Shown in pieces: positions 53,577 through 61,302 of a DNA stretch of 64,000 nt (its first letter is position 1; each line of letters starts with the position of its first letter). Under the pieces are notes generated by a model. The model did no database searches and had not been told where the DNA came from. It saw only the letters and a program-made list of their open reading frames with translations. Made by a program: the position numbers and the translations under genes. This DNA comes from an uncultured bacterium (GTDB lineage: Bacteria; Bacillota; Clostridia; Lachnospirales; Lachnospiraceae): assembly GCA_947381965.1 (NCBI GenBank), contig CANCXX010000015.1:29001-93000 (forward strand), given 5' to 3'.

Positions 53577-54698
53577 CTATAATTCCTGTTCCTCTTTTCT
53601 TTGACAGTCATGGGGGCAAAATTGATCCATCAGGCGTTTCTTTTGCTGCATCGTGGGATGAATATAGAGGGACAGGGTAATCTGTACACTGCTATGCCCC
53701 AATATTTCGCTTAGACTTTTTGTGTCAAACCCCATGGATACGCATCTTGTGGCAAAAGCATGGCGGAGCATATGGAAGTTGAAATACTCAATGTCGCATT
53801 TTGCCAGAATCCTTTTAAAGCGGTACTGCAAAGTACGTGGGTCCATCCATGGGTTTTTAACTCCTTTAATAACGAAGCCGTCGCTCTCCTTCCATTTTTC
53901 ATCCAAAAAAGCAGACAATACCGGAGGTATCGGTATCATTCTTGAAGAGTCAGCGGTTTTAGGCGGCAGCGCTATCATTTCTGTTTTATTTTTTTCTCCT
54001 CCCAGAGTCCGTACTCTCTGCATATTTCTTCTTACATAGATCACGCCCTCTTCCCTGTTAATATCCTCCCATTTTAAAGCACATAGTTCGCCAATACGCA
54101 TTCCTGTATAAATGGCAAGGGCGATGCCAAGGCAGGTATCTTCCTCTTTATTTTCCCAGATATACTGTTCAAGGGAAGATAATGCCCACTCCCCTGGCGG
54201 CGTAACCTTCTTTAGTTTATTTTTAAGAACAGGAAGGTTGGGAATGCGTATCTGACAATCATGTTTTTTCTTCATATAAACCATGATGCGCGAAACCAGT
54301 GCGCAAATATAAAACTGATAATTATTTGAAAGCTCTGTTTCTTTATTACCTGATAAACCCTTTTTGAAATTTTCCATTATCTGGTCATTTATTTCATTAA
54401 TTTTCAGGTTTCCCAGGCCCGGAATAATATACTTATCCAAAACCTGACGATAAGTTTCACAGGTAGTAGGCTTCCAACAGGTCCTTTTTTCATTCATCCA
54501 AATCTCACAGGCCATTTTCATATTATAAGAACACGATGTCGTAACAGGCGGTCTCTTTTTGTAATCCTCCATCTTTCCTTTTACTTCCTTATATGACTTC
54601 CCATAAAAAGATTTCCTTTCCCCGCAAGGTCCGGCGCTTACCCGTCCTTCCCATCTTCCATCCTTTCTTTTGTAAATGTTTTCTCCTCTTCTTGGCAT
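53577..54698 (-). CDS. Tyrosine recombinase (DNA invertase candidate)
   Basis: 373 residues. N-terminal DNA-binding (AP2-like) region, core-binding SAM-like domain (about 65-150), and the catalytic domain with the full set: Arg201 (TGMRIGEL), Lys247, His309 and Arg312 (FHMLRHAFATR), His335 (LGHSS), Tyr345 (LYIHPT). It lies between the two inverted 27-bp sites, the layout of a self-encoded inversion system. ATG 54698 has GGAGG; the frame extends to 54797. No excisionase gene or phage genes are nearby. Confidence 0.92.
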   Translation of the reverse strand: MPRRGENIYKRKDGRWEGRVSAGPCGERKSFYGKSYKEVKGKMEDYKKRPPVTTSCSYNMKMACEIWMNEKRTCWKPTTCETYRQVLDKYIIPGLGNLKINEINDQIMENFKKGLSGNKETELSNNYQFYICALVSRIMVYMKKKHDCQIRIPNLPVLKNKLKKVTPPGEWALSSLEQYIWENKEEDTCLGIALAIYTGMRIGELCALKWEDINREEGVIYVRRNMQRVRTLGGEKNKTEMIALPPKTADSSRMIPIPPVLSAFLDEKWKESDGFVIKGVKNPWMDPRTLQYRFKRILAKCDIEYFNFHMLRHAFATRCVSMGFDTKSLSEILGHSSVQITLSLYIHPTMQQKKRLMDQFCPHDCQRKEEQEL

Positions 54699-54729
54699 AA
54701 AAATCCTCCTTCCAGTCTGACGGCATCTT

Positions 54730-54741
54730 TGACGGTCTAAA
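54730..54741. repeat. Direct repeat TGACGGTCTAAA, copy 2
   Basis: Lies 32 bp before the recombinase start codon; same orientation as copy 1 (53558-53569). Confidence 0.6.
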
Positions 54742-54899
54742 AAATTATTAACCAGCTTTTTTGCCGCTGCCTCATCCTTTTCCATCACAGAAATCAATTT
54801 TCAGGTCATGACATTGAACACATGCAAACTTACGCTTTAATGGTTACTATTCACTGCCTGCGGGGTCTTTAATTTCCATGATTTTCCTTTAAATTATTG

Positions 54900-54928
54900 T
54901 TGCATTTTAATCAGTCTTATGGTATCTT
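54900..54928 (+). promoter_or_regulatory. Candidate promoter inside the invertible segment, pointing right
   Basis: TTGCAT (54900-54905), 17-bp spacer, TATCTT (54923-54928). It points toward the right inversion site and away from the glycan locus. Inversion would place it upstream of the LCP gene. The remaining gene-free DNA from 54742 to 55003 shows only weak alternatives, including poor minus-strand matches that might drive the recombinase. Confidence 0.5.
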
Positions 54929-55003
54929 ATAACAAGATGTTTATCTGGAAGCATAAAATATGACAAATACCCATATATTTTGCAGATGAACCAGTCTTTT
55001 TTC

Positions 55004-55030
55004 TTTCGTGAAATTGGATACTTTACGAAA
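55004..55030. repeat. Right inversion site (27 bp)
   Basis: TTTCGTGAAAT, centre TGGAT, ACTTTACGAAA: the reverse complement of the left site apart from two bases, at positions 10 and 21. The core orientation is opposite to the left site, so recombination would invert rather than delete the segment. Confidence 0.88.
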
Positions 55031-55077
55031 TTTTCAGTCACACATGAAAATGGGATTTTGGATTTATTTTTTTGTAC

Positions 55078-55116
55078 ACAAAAAGGACAATAGATTTCTC
55101 TATTGCCCTTTTTTTA
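55078..55116. terminator. Bidirectional terminator at the end of the invertible segment
   Basis: Stem GGACAATAGA / TCTATTGCCC with one mismatch and loop TTTC, flanked by A-run on the left and T-run on the right, so it works both ways. It stops the reductase transcript and any rightward transcript from the segment. Confidence 0.85.
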
Positions 55117-55141
55117 CTTTCTATAAAACAATTTTTATTTT

Positions 55142-56293
55142 TTAATATCCAAATATCTCCACTGCCTTCTTCATTTTGGGGATAATATACACACCAAAAG
55201 GACAGTTTCTTTCACATCTGCCGCATGCAACACATTCCCCTGCATGATGAGGCAGCAGCTTATAATGATCCGCTACCGTCTCCGGCACCTCTCCCTGGGC
55301 TAAACATAAGTTCAGATATTTATTGACATCTGCCACATTAATTCCCACACTACAGGGAGCGCAGTGACCGCAGTACATACAGTTGCCATGAAATTTAAAC
55401 TTATCCATTTGGGAAAGTACCAGGGAATAATCCCGTTCCGTTTGGGAAGCGTCATAATAAGACACTGCCTTTTCCATTTCAGGTATACTGCGGCATCCGG
55501 CCATCACCGCCACAACTCCTGGCCTGGTCAGACAATATTCAATACACTGATATTCATTAAACACCACACCAAATGGCGAAAGCTCTGCTTTTAGCATGTC
55601 GCCGCCGCCAAAAACCTTCATAACATCAATTGCCACATTTTCCTTTTCGCACAATTCATACAGGCTCTTTCTTTCCGGGTTCATCCCTGCAAATCCATTC
55701 CGGTAAGTCGCAGGATCAAACAGGGCGTTACAGTCTTCACTGGCAGGCTGCATATCATAAGCCGCATTTACGGAAAACATCAGCACATCCACCAGCCCTG
55801 TTTCCACTGCTTTTCTGGCAATTAAGGGATTATGGGAACTTAAGCCTATGGCCCGAATTTTTCCCTCTGCTTTCAGTTCCTTACAATATGTAATAATATC
55901 ACCGTGAAAAACCTCTTGAAAATCGCTTTCACCATCCACATAATGTATCATTCCAATGTCCAGATAATCGGTACCAAGCCTGTGCAGCTGGTCCTCAAAA
56001 GCTTCTTTTGCTTTTTTCAAATCTCTGGTTCTAAGATATTGGCCATTTTCCCACACAGCGCAGATATGTCCCTGCAGTACCAGCTTTTCTCTTCTCCCTG
56101 CAATGGCTGCGCCTAAATTGTCACGAAATCTGGGATTAGGCGTATACATGTCGATAAAATTAATGCCAAGGGCAAGGGCCCGATCAAACATTTCCCGGAA
56201 TTCTTCCGGCGTTTTTTCCACAAAGCCTTCACACCCAAGCGCAATTTCACTTACCTTCAGATTTCCACATCTTTTTAGTTCTCTATATCTCAT
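55142..56293 (-). CDS. Aldo/keto reductase with C-terminal 4Fe-4S domain
   Basis: 383 residues. N-terminal TIM-barrel aldo-keto reductase (SEIALGCEGF, INFIDMYTPNPRFRDNLG, IGMIHYVDGE, AIGLSSHNPLIARKAVE). C-terminal ferredoxin region with CMYCGHCAPC and CVACGRCERNCPFG, enough for two 4Fe-4S clusters. The family is widespread in anaerobes; substrate unknown. It follows larE by 29 bp on the same strand, so it may share the lar operon transcript. Strong GGAGG upstream. Confidence 0.9.
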   Translation of the reverse strand: MRYRELKRCGNLKVSEIALGCEGFVEKTPEEFREMFDRALALGINFIDMYTPNPRFRDNLGAAIAGRREKLVLQGHICAVWENGQYLRTRDLKKAKEAFEDQLHRLGTDYLDIGMIHYVDGESDFQEVFHGDIITYCKELKAEGKIRAIGLSSHNPLIARKAVETGLVDVLMFSVNAAYDMQPASEDCNALFDPATYRNGFAGMNPERKSLYELCEKENVAIDVMKVFGGGDMLKAELSPFGVVFNEYQCIEYCLTRPGVVAVMAGCRSIPEMEKAVSYYDASQTERDYSLVLSQMDKFKFHGNCMYCGHCAPCSVGINVADVNKYLNLCLAQGEVPETVADHYKLLPHHAGECVACGRCERNCPFGVYIIPKMKKAVEIFGY

Positions 56294-56322
56294 AAATCAT
56301 CCTCCTTATGTAAAGATTTCTA

Positions 56323-57153
56323 TCACATCATAGAAGGCACAAGACCTGTATCCATACTGCCTGACCGGAATCCTTCCAAATCCAGGGTAATATAAATATA
56401 TCCTAGCTCTTTCAGATAAGAAATAATTTCATTTTTATATTGCATTACTTTGGCAAACTCTCCTTCGTCCACCTCCAGCCTTGCAATCTCCCCATGCACC
56501 CGGATTCTTACATTGTTAAAGCCAAAGTTTTTCAGATACGCCTCTCCTTTTTCCACCAGCCTCATTTTTTCATAAGTAAGCGCCGTTCCATATGGAAATC
56601 TGGTGGCCAGACATGGGACAGAAGGTTTACCGGCAGCTCTTAACTTCCACTCTGCAGCCATTTTTCTCACTTCTGCCTTTGTCATGCCTGCCTGTGCCAA
56701 AGGACTTACAATACCCAGTTCCCGCAAAGCCCTGATGCCAGGACGGTACACATGAAGGTCATCTTCATTGGTTCCTTCTATCACCACATCCGTCTGAAGA
56801 ATCGCTGCCTGTTCCAGCACTTTGGAGAACAAATATCGCTTGCACAAATAACACCGCTCCACCGGGTTATCCAAAATTCCTGCTTCTTTCAGTTCATCTA
56901 TATGAATAACCATATGTTTTGCACCGATTTCCCGGCACATGTTTTCCGCTTCTTTCAGTTCTCCAGTTGGGTGAAGTTTTGTCTGTACCGTAATACCATA
57001 TACCTTCCGTCCGGTTTCTTCCGCCGCCTTACAGGACAGCTTCAGCAAAAGGCAGCTGTCCACGCCTCCGGAAAAAGCTACAACAATATCCTTCTGTGCA
57101 TACTGTCCCATCATTTGTTCCAAATATATTTTTTTATTTGTATAATCCTTCAT
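56323..57153 (-). CDS. larE: Sulfur transferase LarE (nickel-pincer cofactor)
   Basis: 276 residues. PP-loop SGGVDS (28-33), ATP-dependent. Cysteines at RCYLCKRYLF (101, 104) and PCLATRF (181); the last corresponds to the position whose sulfur is donated in LarE, and having three cysteines points to the cluster-using LarE variant. It converts the carboxyl groups of the LarB product to thiocarboxylates. It is the last lar gene of the operon; ATG 57153 preferred over GTG 57159. Confidence 0.9.
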   Translation of the reverse strand: MKDYTNKKIYLEQMMGQYAQKDIVVAFSGGVDSCLLLKLSCKAAEETGRKVYGITVQTKLHPTGELKEAENMCREIGAKHMVIHIDELKEAGILDNPVERCYLCKRYLFSKVLEQAAILQTDVVIEGTNEDDLHVYRPGIRALRELGIVSPLAQAGMTKAEVRKMAAEWKLRAAGKPSVPCLATRFPYGTALTYEKMRLVEKGEAYLKNFGFNNVRIRVHGEIARLEVDEGEFAKVMQYKNEIISYLKELGYIYITLDLEGFRSGSMDTGLVPSMM

Positions 57154-57209
57154 GTGCACCCATCCTGAAATTTATGGCAAATAGATAAATTGGTTACTAT
57201 GAGCGTCCT

Positions 57210-58559
57210 TTATTCCTTGCGGAGCATATTTTCTTTAAATTCGTTCATCACTTCCTGAAAAGAAGCTCCACTTTCCTGGGCCAGCTTAACCACGCTTGTA
57301 TACTCCGGGTAACATCTCACTTTTCCGTCTGGAAGTATACACTTTTTTACTTTAATTTCTCCCTCTTTAAGGACTACTGTTGCCGCTTCTCTTGGCAGCG
57401 TCGTCCGTTCCATTTTTACCCGGCGGATGCCAATGGTGGTGGTTTCCTGAAAAATAATCCTTTCCAAATCCTTTACACGGTCCCCGTCACAAATTACTAC
57501 CAGCTCATAAGCAGGCCTGTGTTTTTTCATATAAACAGGAACAAAATGGACATCTCTTGCCCCGGCGTCCATTAGCCGCTCCATCACATATCCCAGCGCT
57601 TCCCCTGTGCAATCGTCAATATTGGTTTCCAGCTTATAAATCATATCCTTTTCCCTGTTTGCCTCTTCAGGCACAGGATTTTCCTCTTCAATCAGCATAG
57701 CCCGGAGCAGACTGGGCCTTTCATAGCTACGTTTGCCTGCTCCCAGCCCTGTTTTAATTATACGGAGCTTTTCAGGGAGATGGGAGGATGTGCGTATGGC
57801 TGCTGCAATCGCCGCCCCTGTAGGCGTTACCAACTCTCCCTCCACCTGTGTAAATTTGACCGCAATACGGCTATCCTCCAGAATATGAACTACTGCCGGA
57901 ACCGGTACCGGCAAAATTCCATGCTGGCACCGCACAGTTCCCCCTCCCTCACATAGAAAAGGGATAATTACTTCTGTAATGTCCAAGTTGTCAAGACAAA
58001 CCGCAGCCGCAACAACGTCAACAATTGAATCCACAGCCCCTACTTCATGAAAATGCACTTCACTCATTGACACTCCATGGGCCTTGCTCTCCGCTTTTGC
58101 AAGTATACGGAAAATCCTGGAAGCAGTGGTTTTCGCCCTGTCACTTATCTGCGCCCTGTCAATCACTTCCATTATCTCCATAAGCCCTCTGTGTTCATGG
58201 GAATGCGCAGGGGATTTGGCATCATGGGTATGACTGTGTTCCTTCTGCTGTTCTATATCAAGACTATGGCTGCATTCATTCCGGAGGGCTGCATCATGAA
58301 CATGACTATGTGTATGTCCATGGAGATACTCCATATCGTGGTCATGGTTTTCATGATCATGGTCCAGTTTAACAAAAAAGTCACAGGCATCCAGCCCGGC
58401 CTTCTTTACCCTGCTTATCTGTATTTCAAATCCCTGCACAGAAAGGCTCCCCAAAGCCTTTTCCAGCGCTTCTCTGTCCGCCCCTAAATCCAGCAGTGCC
58501 GCAACTGTCATATCACCGCTTATTCCTGACTGACATTCCAGATATAATGTTTTTCCCAT
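57210..58559 (-). CDS. larC: Nickel insertion protein LarC (nickel-pincer cofactor)
   Basis: 449 residues in one continuous frame, covering both LarC1 and LarC2. In Lactobacillus plantarum the gene needs a programmed frameshift; none is needed here. Signature ECQSGISGDMTVAALLDLGAD. A His/Asp-rich stretch lies at about 70-125 (HDHENHDHD, HGHTHSHVHD, HSHTHD, HSHEH), likely storing nickel. It inserts nickel using CTP. Between larB and larE, tight spacing. Confidence 0.93.
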   Translation of the reverse strand: MGKTLYLECQSGISGDMTVAALLDLGADREALEKALGSLSVQGFEIQISRVKKAGLDACDFFVKLDHDHENHDHDMEYLHGHTHSHVHDAALRNECSHSLDIEQQKEHSHTHDAKSPAHSHEHRGLMEIMEVIDRAQISDRAKTTASRIFRILAKAESKAHGVSMSEVHFHEVGAVDSIVDVVAAAVCLDNLDITEVIIPFLCEGGGTVRCQHGILPVPVPAVVHILEDSRIAVKFTQVEGELVTPTGAAIAAAIRTSSHLPEKLRIIKTGLGAGKRSYERPSLLRAMLIEEENPVPEEANREKDMIYKLETNIDDCTGEALGYVMERLMDAGARDVHFVPVYMKKHRPAYELVVICDGDRVKDLERIIFQETTTIGIRRVKMERTTLPREAATVVLKEGEIKVKKCILPDGKVRCYPEYTSVVKLAQESGASFQEVMNEFKENMLRKE

Positions 58560-58574
58560 TCTTTCCTCTCCCTT

Positions 58575-59324
58575 CTACGCCTCTTCTTTTGCAAGCCTGT
58601 TAATCTGTGTTGCAATATAACCTGCGCCATAACCATTATCAATATTTACTACTGCAACGCCATTGGCGCAGGAATTGATCATTGTAAGCAAAGCAGAAAG
58701 CCCATTCAAACTTGCGCCATATCCTACGGAAGTGGGAACAGCAATTACCGGTCTGCTTACCAGACCTCCCAGCACGCTTGCAAGCGCGCCTTCCATCCCT
58801 GCAACAGCCACCACACAGTTTGCTTCCTGTATCACATCAAGGCGTGAAATAAGTCTGTGCAGACCGCTGACGCCTACATCGTAAATTCTTTCCACAAAAG
58901 ATCCAAAATACTCAGCTGTCTGCGCCGCTTCTTCCGCCACAGGCACATCCGCTGTCCCTGCTGTGCAGACCGCTACTTTTCCATATTTTTTCTTATCCGG
59001 CTTCTCAATTTTCAAAATCCGGGAAACCTCATCATAAGATACCTGCGGCAATATTTTTTTCACCTGCTCATACTGATGCCTGTCCGCTCTGGTTCCGAAC
59101 ACCTCTCCATTTTCTTCAAACAACCGCTGATAAATACCAGTCAGGTACGGGTCCGGCTTATTGCTGCAATAAACCACCTCCGGAAAGCCTGAACGGACTT
59201 CCCTGTGCGTATCCAGCTTTGCATACCCCATCTCTTCATATGGCTGTCTTTTGAAAAAGCGCTCCGCCTCATCTATGGATATGATCCCTTCCTTTACCTG
59301 CTGCAGTACTTCTCTCGCCTCCAT
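58575..59324 (-). CDS. larB: Nickel-pincer cofactor synthase LarB
   Basis: 249 residues. C-terminal AIR-carboxylase-like domain (AVCTAGTADVPVAEEA, VAVAGMEGALASVLGG, VIAVPTSVGYGASLNG). LarB carboxylates and hydrolyses NaAD to begin the cofactor. Strong AGGAGG site. First gene of the larB-larC-larE set. LarA itself is not in the window. Confidence 0.92.
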   Translation of the reverse strand: MEAREVLQQVKEGIISIDEAERFFKRQPYEEMGYAKLDTHREVRSGFPEVVYCSNKPDPYLTGIYQRLFEENGEVFGTRADRHQYEQVKKILPQVSYDEVSRILKIEKPDKKKYGKVAVCTAGTADVPVAEEAAQTAEYFGSFVERIYDVGVSGLHRLISRLDVIQEANCVVAVAGMEGALASVLGGLVSRPVIAVPTSVGYGASLNGLSALLTMINSCANGVAVVNIDNGYGAGYIATQINRLAKEEA

Positions 59325-59404
59325 ATAACCTCCTGTTTAAAGTTTCGATTTTTCTCTTAATACAAAAAATGCCATCTGCCATGCCGCCTGTATTTATATT
59401 TTCC

Positions 59405-59419
59405 TAGAGCGTGTTTGAA
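59405..59419 (+). repeat. Partial TAGAGC repeat end
   Basis: TAGAGCGTGTTTGAA, matching the first 15 bases of the element at 31591-31680 and then diverging. Confidence 0.6.
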
Positions 59420-59486
59420 CCTGATAACCATTATATCGGGAATGGTTTCAATTAACAATTAAATTTTTGTAAACTATTTTTATCAA

Positions 59487-60080
59487 TTAGCTGTTATTTA
59501 TTTTCCGTACTACATGACATGGATTTCCCACTGCCAGTGAATTTTCCGGGATGTTTTTTGTAACAACACTTCCGGCGCCTATCACCGTTCCTGCACCTAT
59601 GGTTACGCCCGGAAGGACAATTACTCCCCCTCCCAGCCAGCATCCATTTTCAATTGTTATGGGCAGCGCATATGTACGACAAAAATACTGTTCCACTTCC
59701 GGGTTCCAGTCCGGGGTTAGTCTTTCGGACAATTCAACCGGATGTGCCGCTGTATATAGCTGCACATTTGACGCAATCAGAACATTATCACCAATTGTGA
59801 TTTTATTACAATCTACAAAGGTACAATTCATATTAACAGATACATTATTTCCTATGTAGATATTCCGCCCATAATCACATACAAAGGGAAGTCCCACAGA
59901 TACATTTGTGCCAATTTTTCCAAATAACCGATTTAATATTTGTGTCTTTTCTTTTTTCTGCTCATAAGAAAGCGAATGATATTCTTTCAATAAATTTCTT
60001 GCATTACTTTTAAAATCTAAAAAGACCTTATCATGGCAATTATAATACTTTCCAGCCATACATTTTTCCAATTCTGTCAT
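59487..60080 (-). CDS. Sugar O-acetyltransferase (Maa/LacA type)
   Basis: 197 residues. Maltose/galactoside acetyltransferase N-terminus (MTELEKCMAGKYYNCHD) and left-handed beta-helix hexapeptide repeats (IYIGNNVSVNMNC; ITIGDNVLIASNVQLYTAAHPV, with catalytic His; WLGGGVIVLPGVTIGAGTVIGAGSVVTKNIP). Transfers acetyl from acetyl-CoA to sugars. ATG 60080 with GGAGG upstream; longer frame to 60167 unsupported. Stands alone. Confidence 0.9.
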   Translation of the reverse strand: MTELEKCMAGKYYNCHDKVFLDFKSNARNLLKEYHSLSYEQKKEKTQILNRLFGKIGTNVSVGLPFVCDYGRNIYIGNNVSVNMNCTFVDCNKITIGDNVLIASNVQLYTAAHPVELSERLTPDWNPEVEQYFCRTYALPITIENGCWLGGGVIVLPGVTIGAGTVIGAGSVVTKNIPENSLAVGNPCHVVRKINNS

Positions 60081-60267
60081 TAATTTTCCTCCAGCATCCC
60101 TTTGTTTTTGTATCCTGTTGTGCAGACTGTTCATCTGCCAGTTGACAGCCCCTATAAAATTAATCAACTAAGCCGCACCAAAAATTGAATATACACCAAA
60201 ACAACCTGTTACGTATCAAAAGTAACAGGTTGTTTTATATCCAAAGCAACAATGGCTTCTCCGAACT

Positions 60268-61272
60268 TTAATCTATTAAATGGTATTCCTTATATAATTG
60301 TTTCCTTTTGTCTTCTTCTGAAATACTGTCAAGCTCATTTAACCTGCCATCTCTCTTCAGATAACCGATTAACGTTGCAAGCAATACTTCTCCCTGCTGT
60401 ATTCCCTGCTGTATTCCCTGCTGTATTCCCTGCTGTATTCCCTGTTCTCTTCCTTGTTGCATTCCCTCCTGTATTCCCTGCTGTCTGGCATCTCTCATAA
60501 TTGACATACCTAATCCACTCAAATCATCCACCTCTTTCTGAACAGCCTCATTCTTTTCAATATCCACATATTCTGTAATCTTTGCCTTATCACATTGAAA
60601 TACTCCTGCCAGATAATCAAATATAGGTGCATCCCTTTTTTTACCCCTGCGGATGATTACAATACTCATCAAATCATAATCTTCTTCCGGCTCCTCCGCT
60701 TTCCCAATAATATCCGATTTTTTTATTGAGTACATTGTTACCGTATTCTGCAGGTTTTGTGGAATCCTCTCATTACAAATCCATATACTGTAAGCTTTCT
60801 GGATATCCCCATAATTTGTCTGCTCTGTCAGTATTCCAAGCTGATAGCTGATTTCCCTTGCTGCATAATATACCCCTCTTTTGATAATGGAATAAGTGGG
60901 GTTGGAAGGCTGATAATTATTCTGAACTTCTAAATCAATGTGCAGATGAATGCAAAGATTTTCGTCACTAAGCATAGGATTGACCGCCTTAAAATGTGTA
61001 TCATACCGAATCAGCTTATCACTGACAGACCCTATCTCTGTATTTAGTTGTTCCGCTCTTATAGAAATATCATCAACAGGTATATCCTTAATGCTGTCTG
61101 CATCTATAAATCTGATTATCTCCTCTACAGTGGAATTTCTGTACTCTGGCACTACTTCCTTTAACACAGGCGCGATAATTTCTTTGTTTTTAAATAAGTT
61201 TTTACATGCCTCATCATATTTACTTCCCACCGCTTCCGCAGCAGCTAATTCAATTTCCGTTTCTCTTTTCAC
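60268..61272 (-). CDS. Rpn-type PD-(D/E)XK nuclease / transposase-like protein
   Basis: 334 residues. The Rpn/PD-(D/E)XK core is seen in YDTHFKAVNP and HLHIDLEVQNNY (metal Asp and Glu), with VYYAAREISYQLG after it. The C-terminus has a Gln/Gly repeat region (GIQQGIQQGIQQ) encoded by a 12-bp tandem repeat, then a short helix. Rpn proteins cut DNA and favour RecA-independent recombination; many copies are common in Lachnospiraceae. Start is GTG at 61272 after AGAGGATGAT. Confidence 0.8.
   Translation of the reverse strand: MKRETEIELAAAEAVGSKYDEACKNLFKNKEIIAPVLKEVVPEYRNSTVEEIIRFIDADSIKDIPVDDISIRAEQLNTEIGSVSDKLIRYDTHFKAVNPMLSDENLCIHLHIDLEVQNNYQPSNPTYSIIKRGVYYAAREISYQLGILTEQTNYGDIQKAYSIWICNERIPQNLQNTVTMYSIKKSDIIGKAEEPEEDYDLMSIVIIRRGKKRDAPIFDYLAGVFQCDKAKITEYVDIEKNEAVQKEVDDLSGLGMSIMRDARQQGIQEGMQQGREQGIQQGIQQGIQQGIQQGEVLLATLIGYLKRDGRLNELDSISEEDKRKQLYKEYHLID
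60393..60440 (-). repeat. 12-bp tandem repeat in the Rpn-like gene
   Basis: Four perfect copies of CCTGCTGTATTC (plus strand), each encoding four residues (GIQQ). Degenerate copies continue to about 60488. In-frame change of copy number would lengthen or shorten the Gln/Gly linker without stopping translation. Confidence 0.85.
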
Positions 61273-61302
61273 ATCATCCTCTTTTAGTATAAAGGCTACT
61301 CA

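Noticed and set aside
53577-54698. Recombinase as a prophage or ICE integrase
   Set aside because: No excisionase, phage, relaxase or tRNA attachment site is adjacent, and the flanking 27-bp sites are inverted, which favours inversion.
57210-58559. Programmed frameshift in larC
   Set aside because: The gene is one uninterrupted frame through both LarC parts, so no frameshift is needed.
59425-59450. Hairpin AACCATT/AATGGTT as a terminator
   Set aside because: The stem is short, AT-rich and has no T-run on the minus strand.
60393-60488. Tandem repeat as a CRISPR array
   Set aside because: Units are directly adjacent 12-mers without spacers and code in frame. No CRISPR array or cas gene was seen anywhere in the window.
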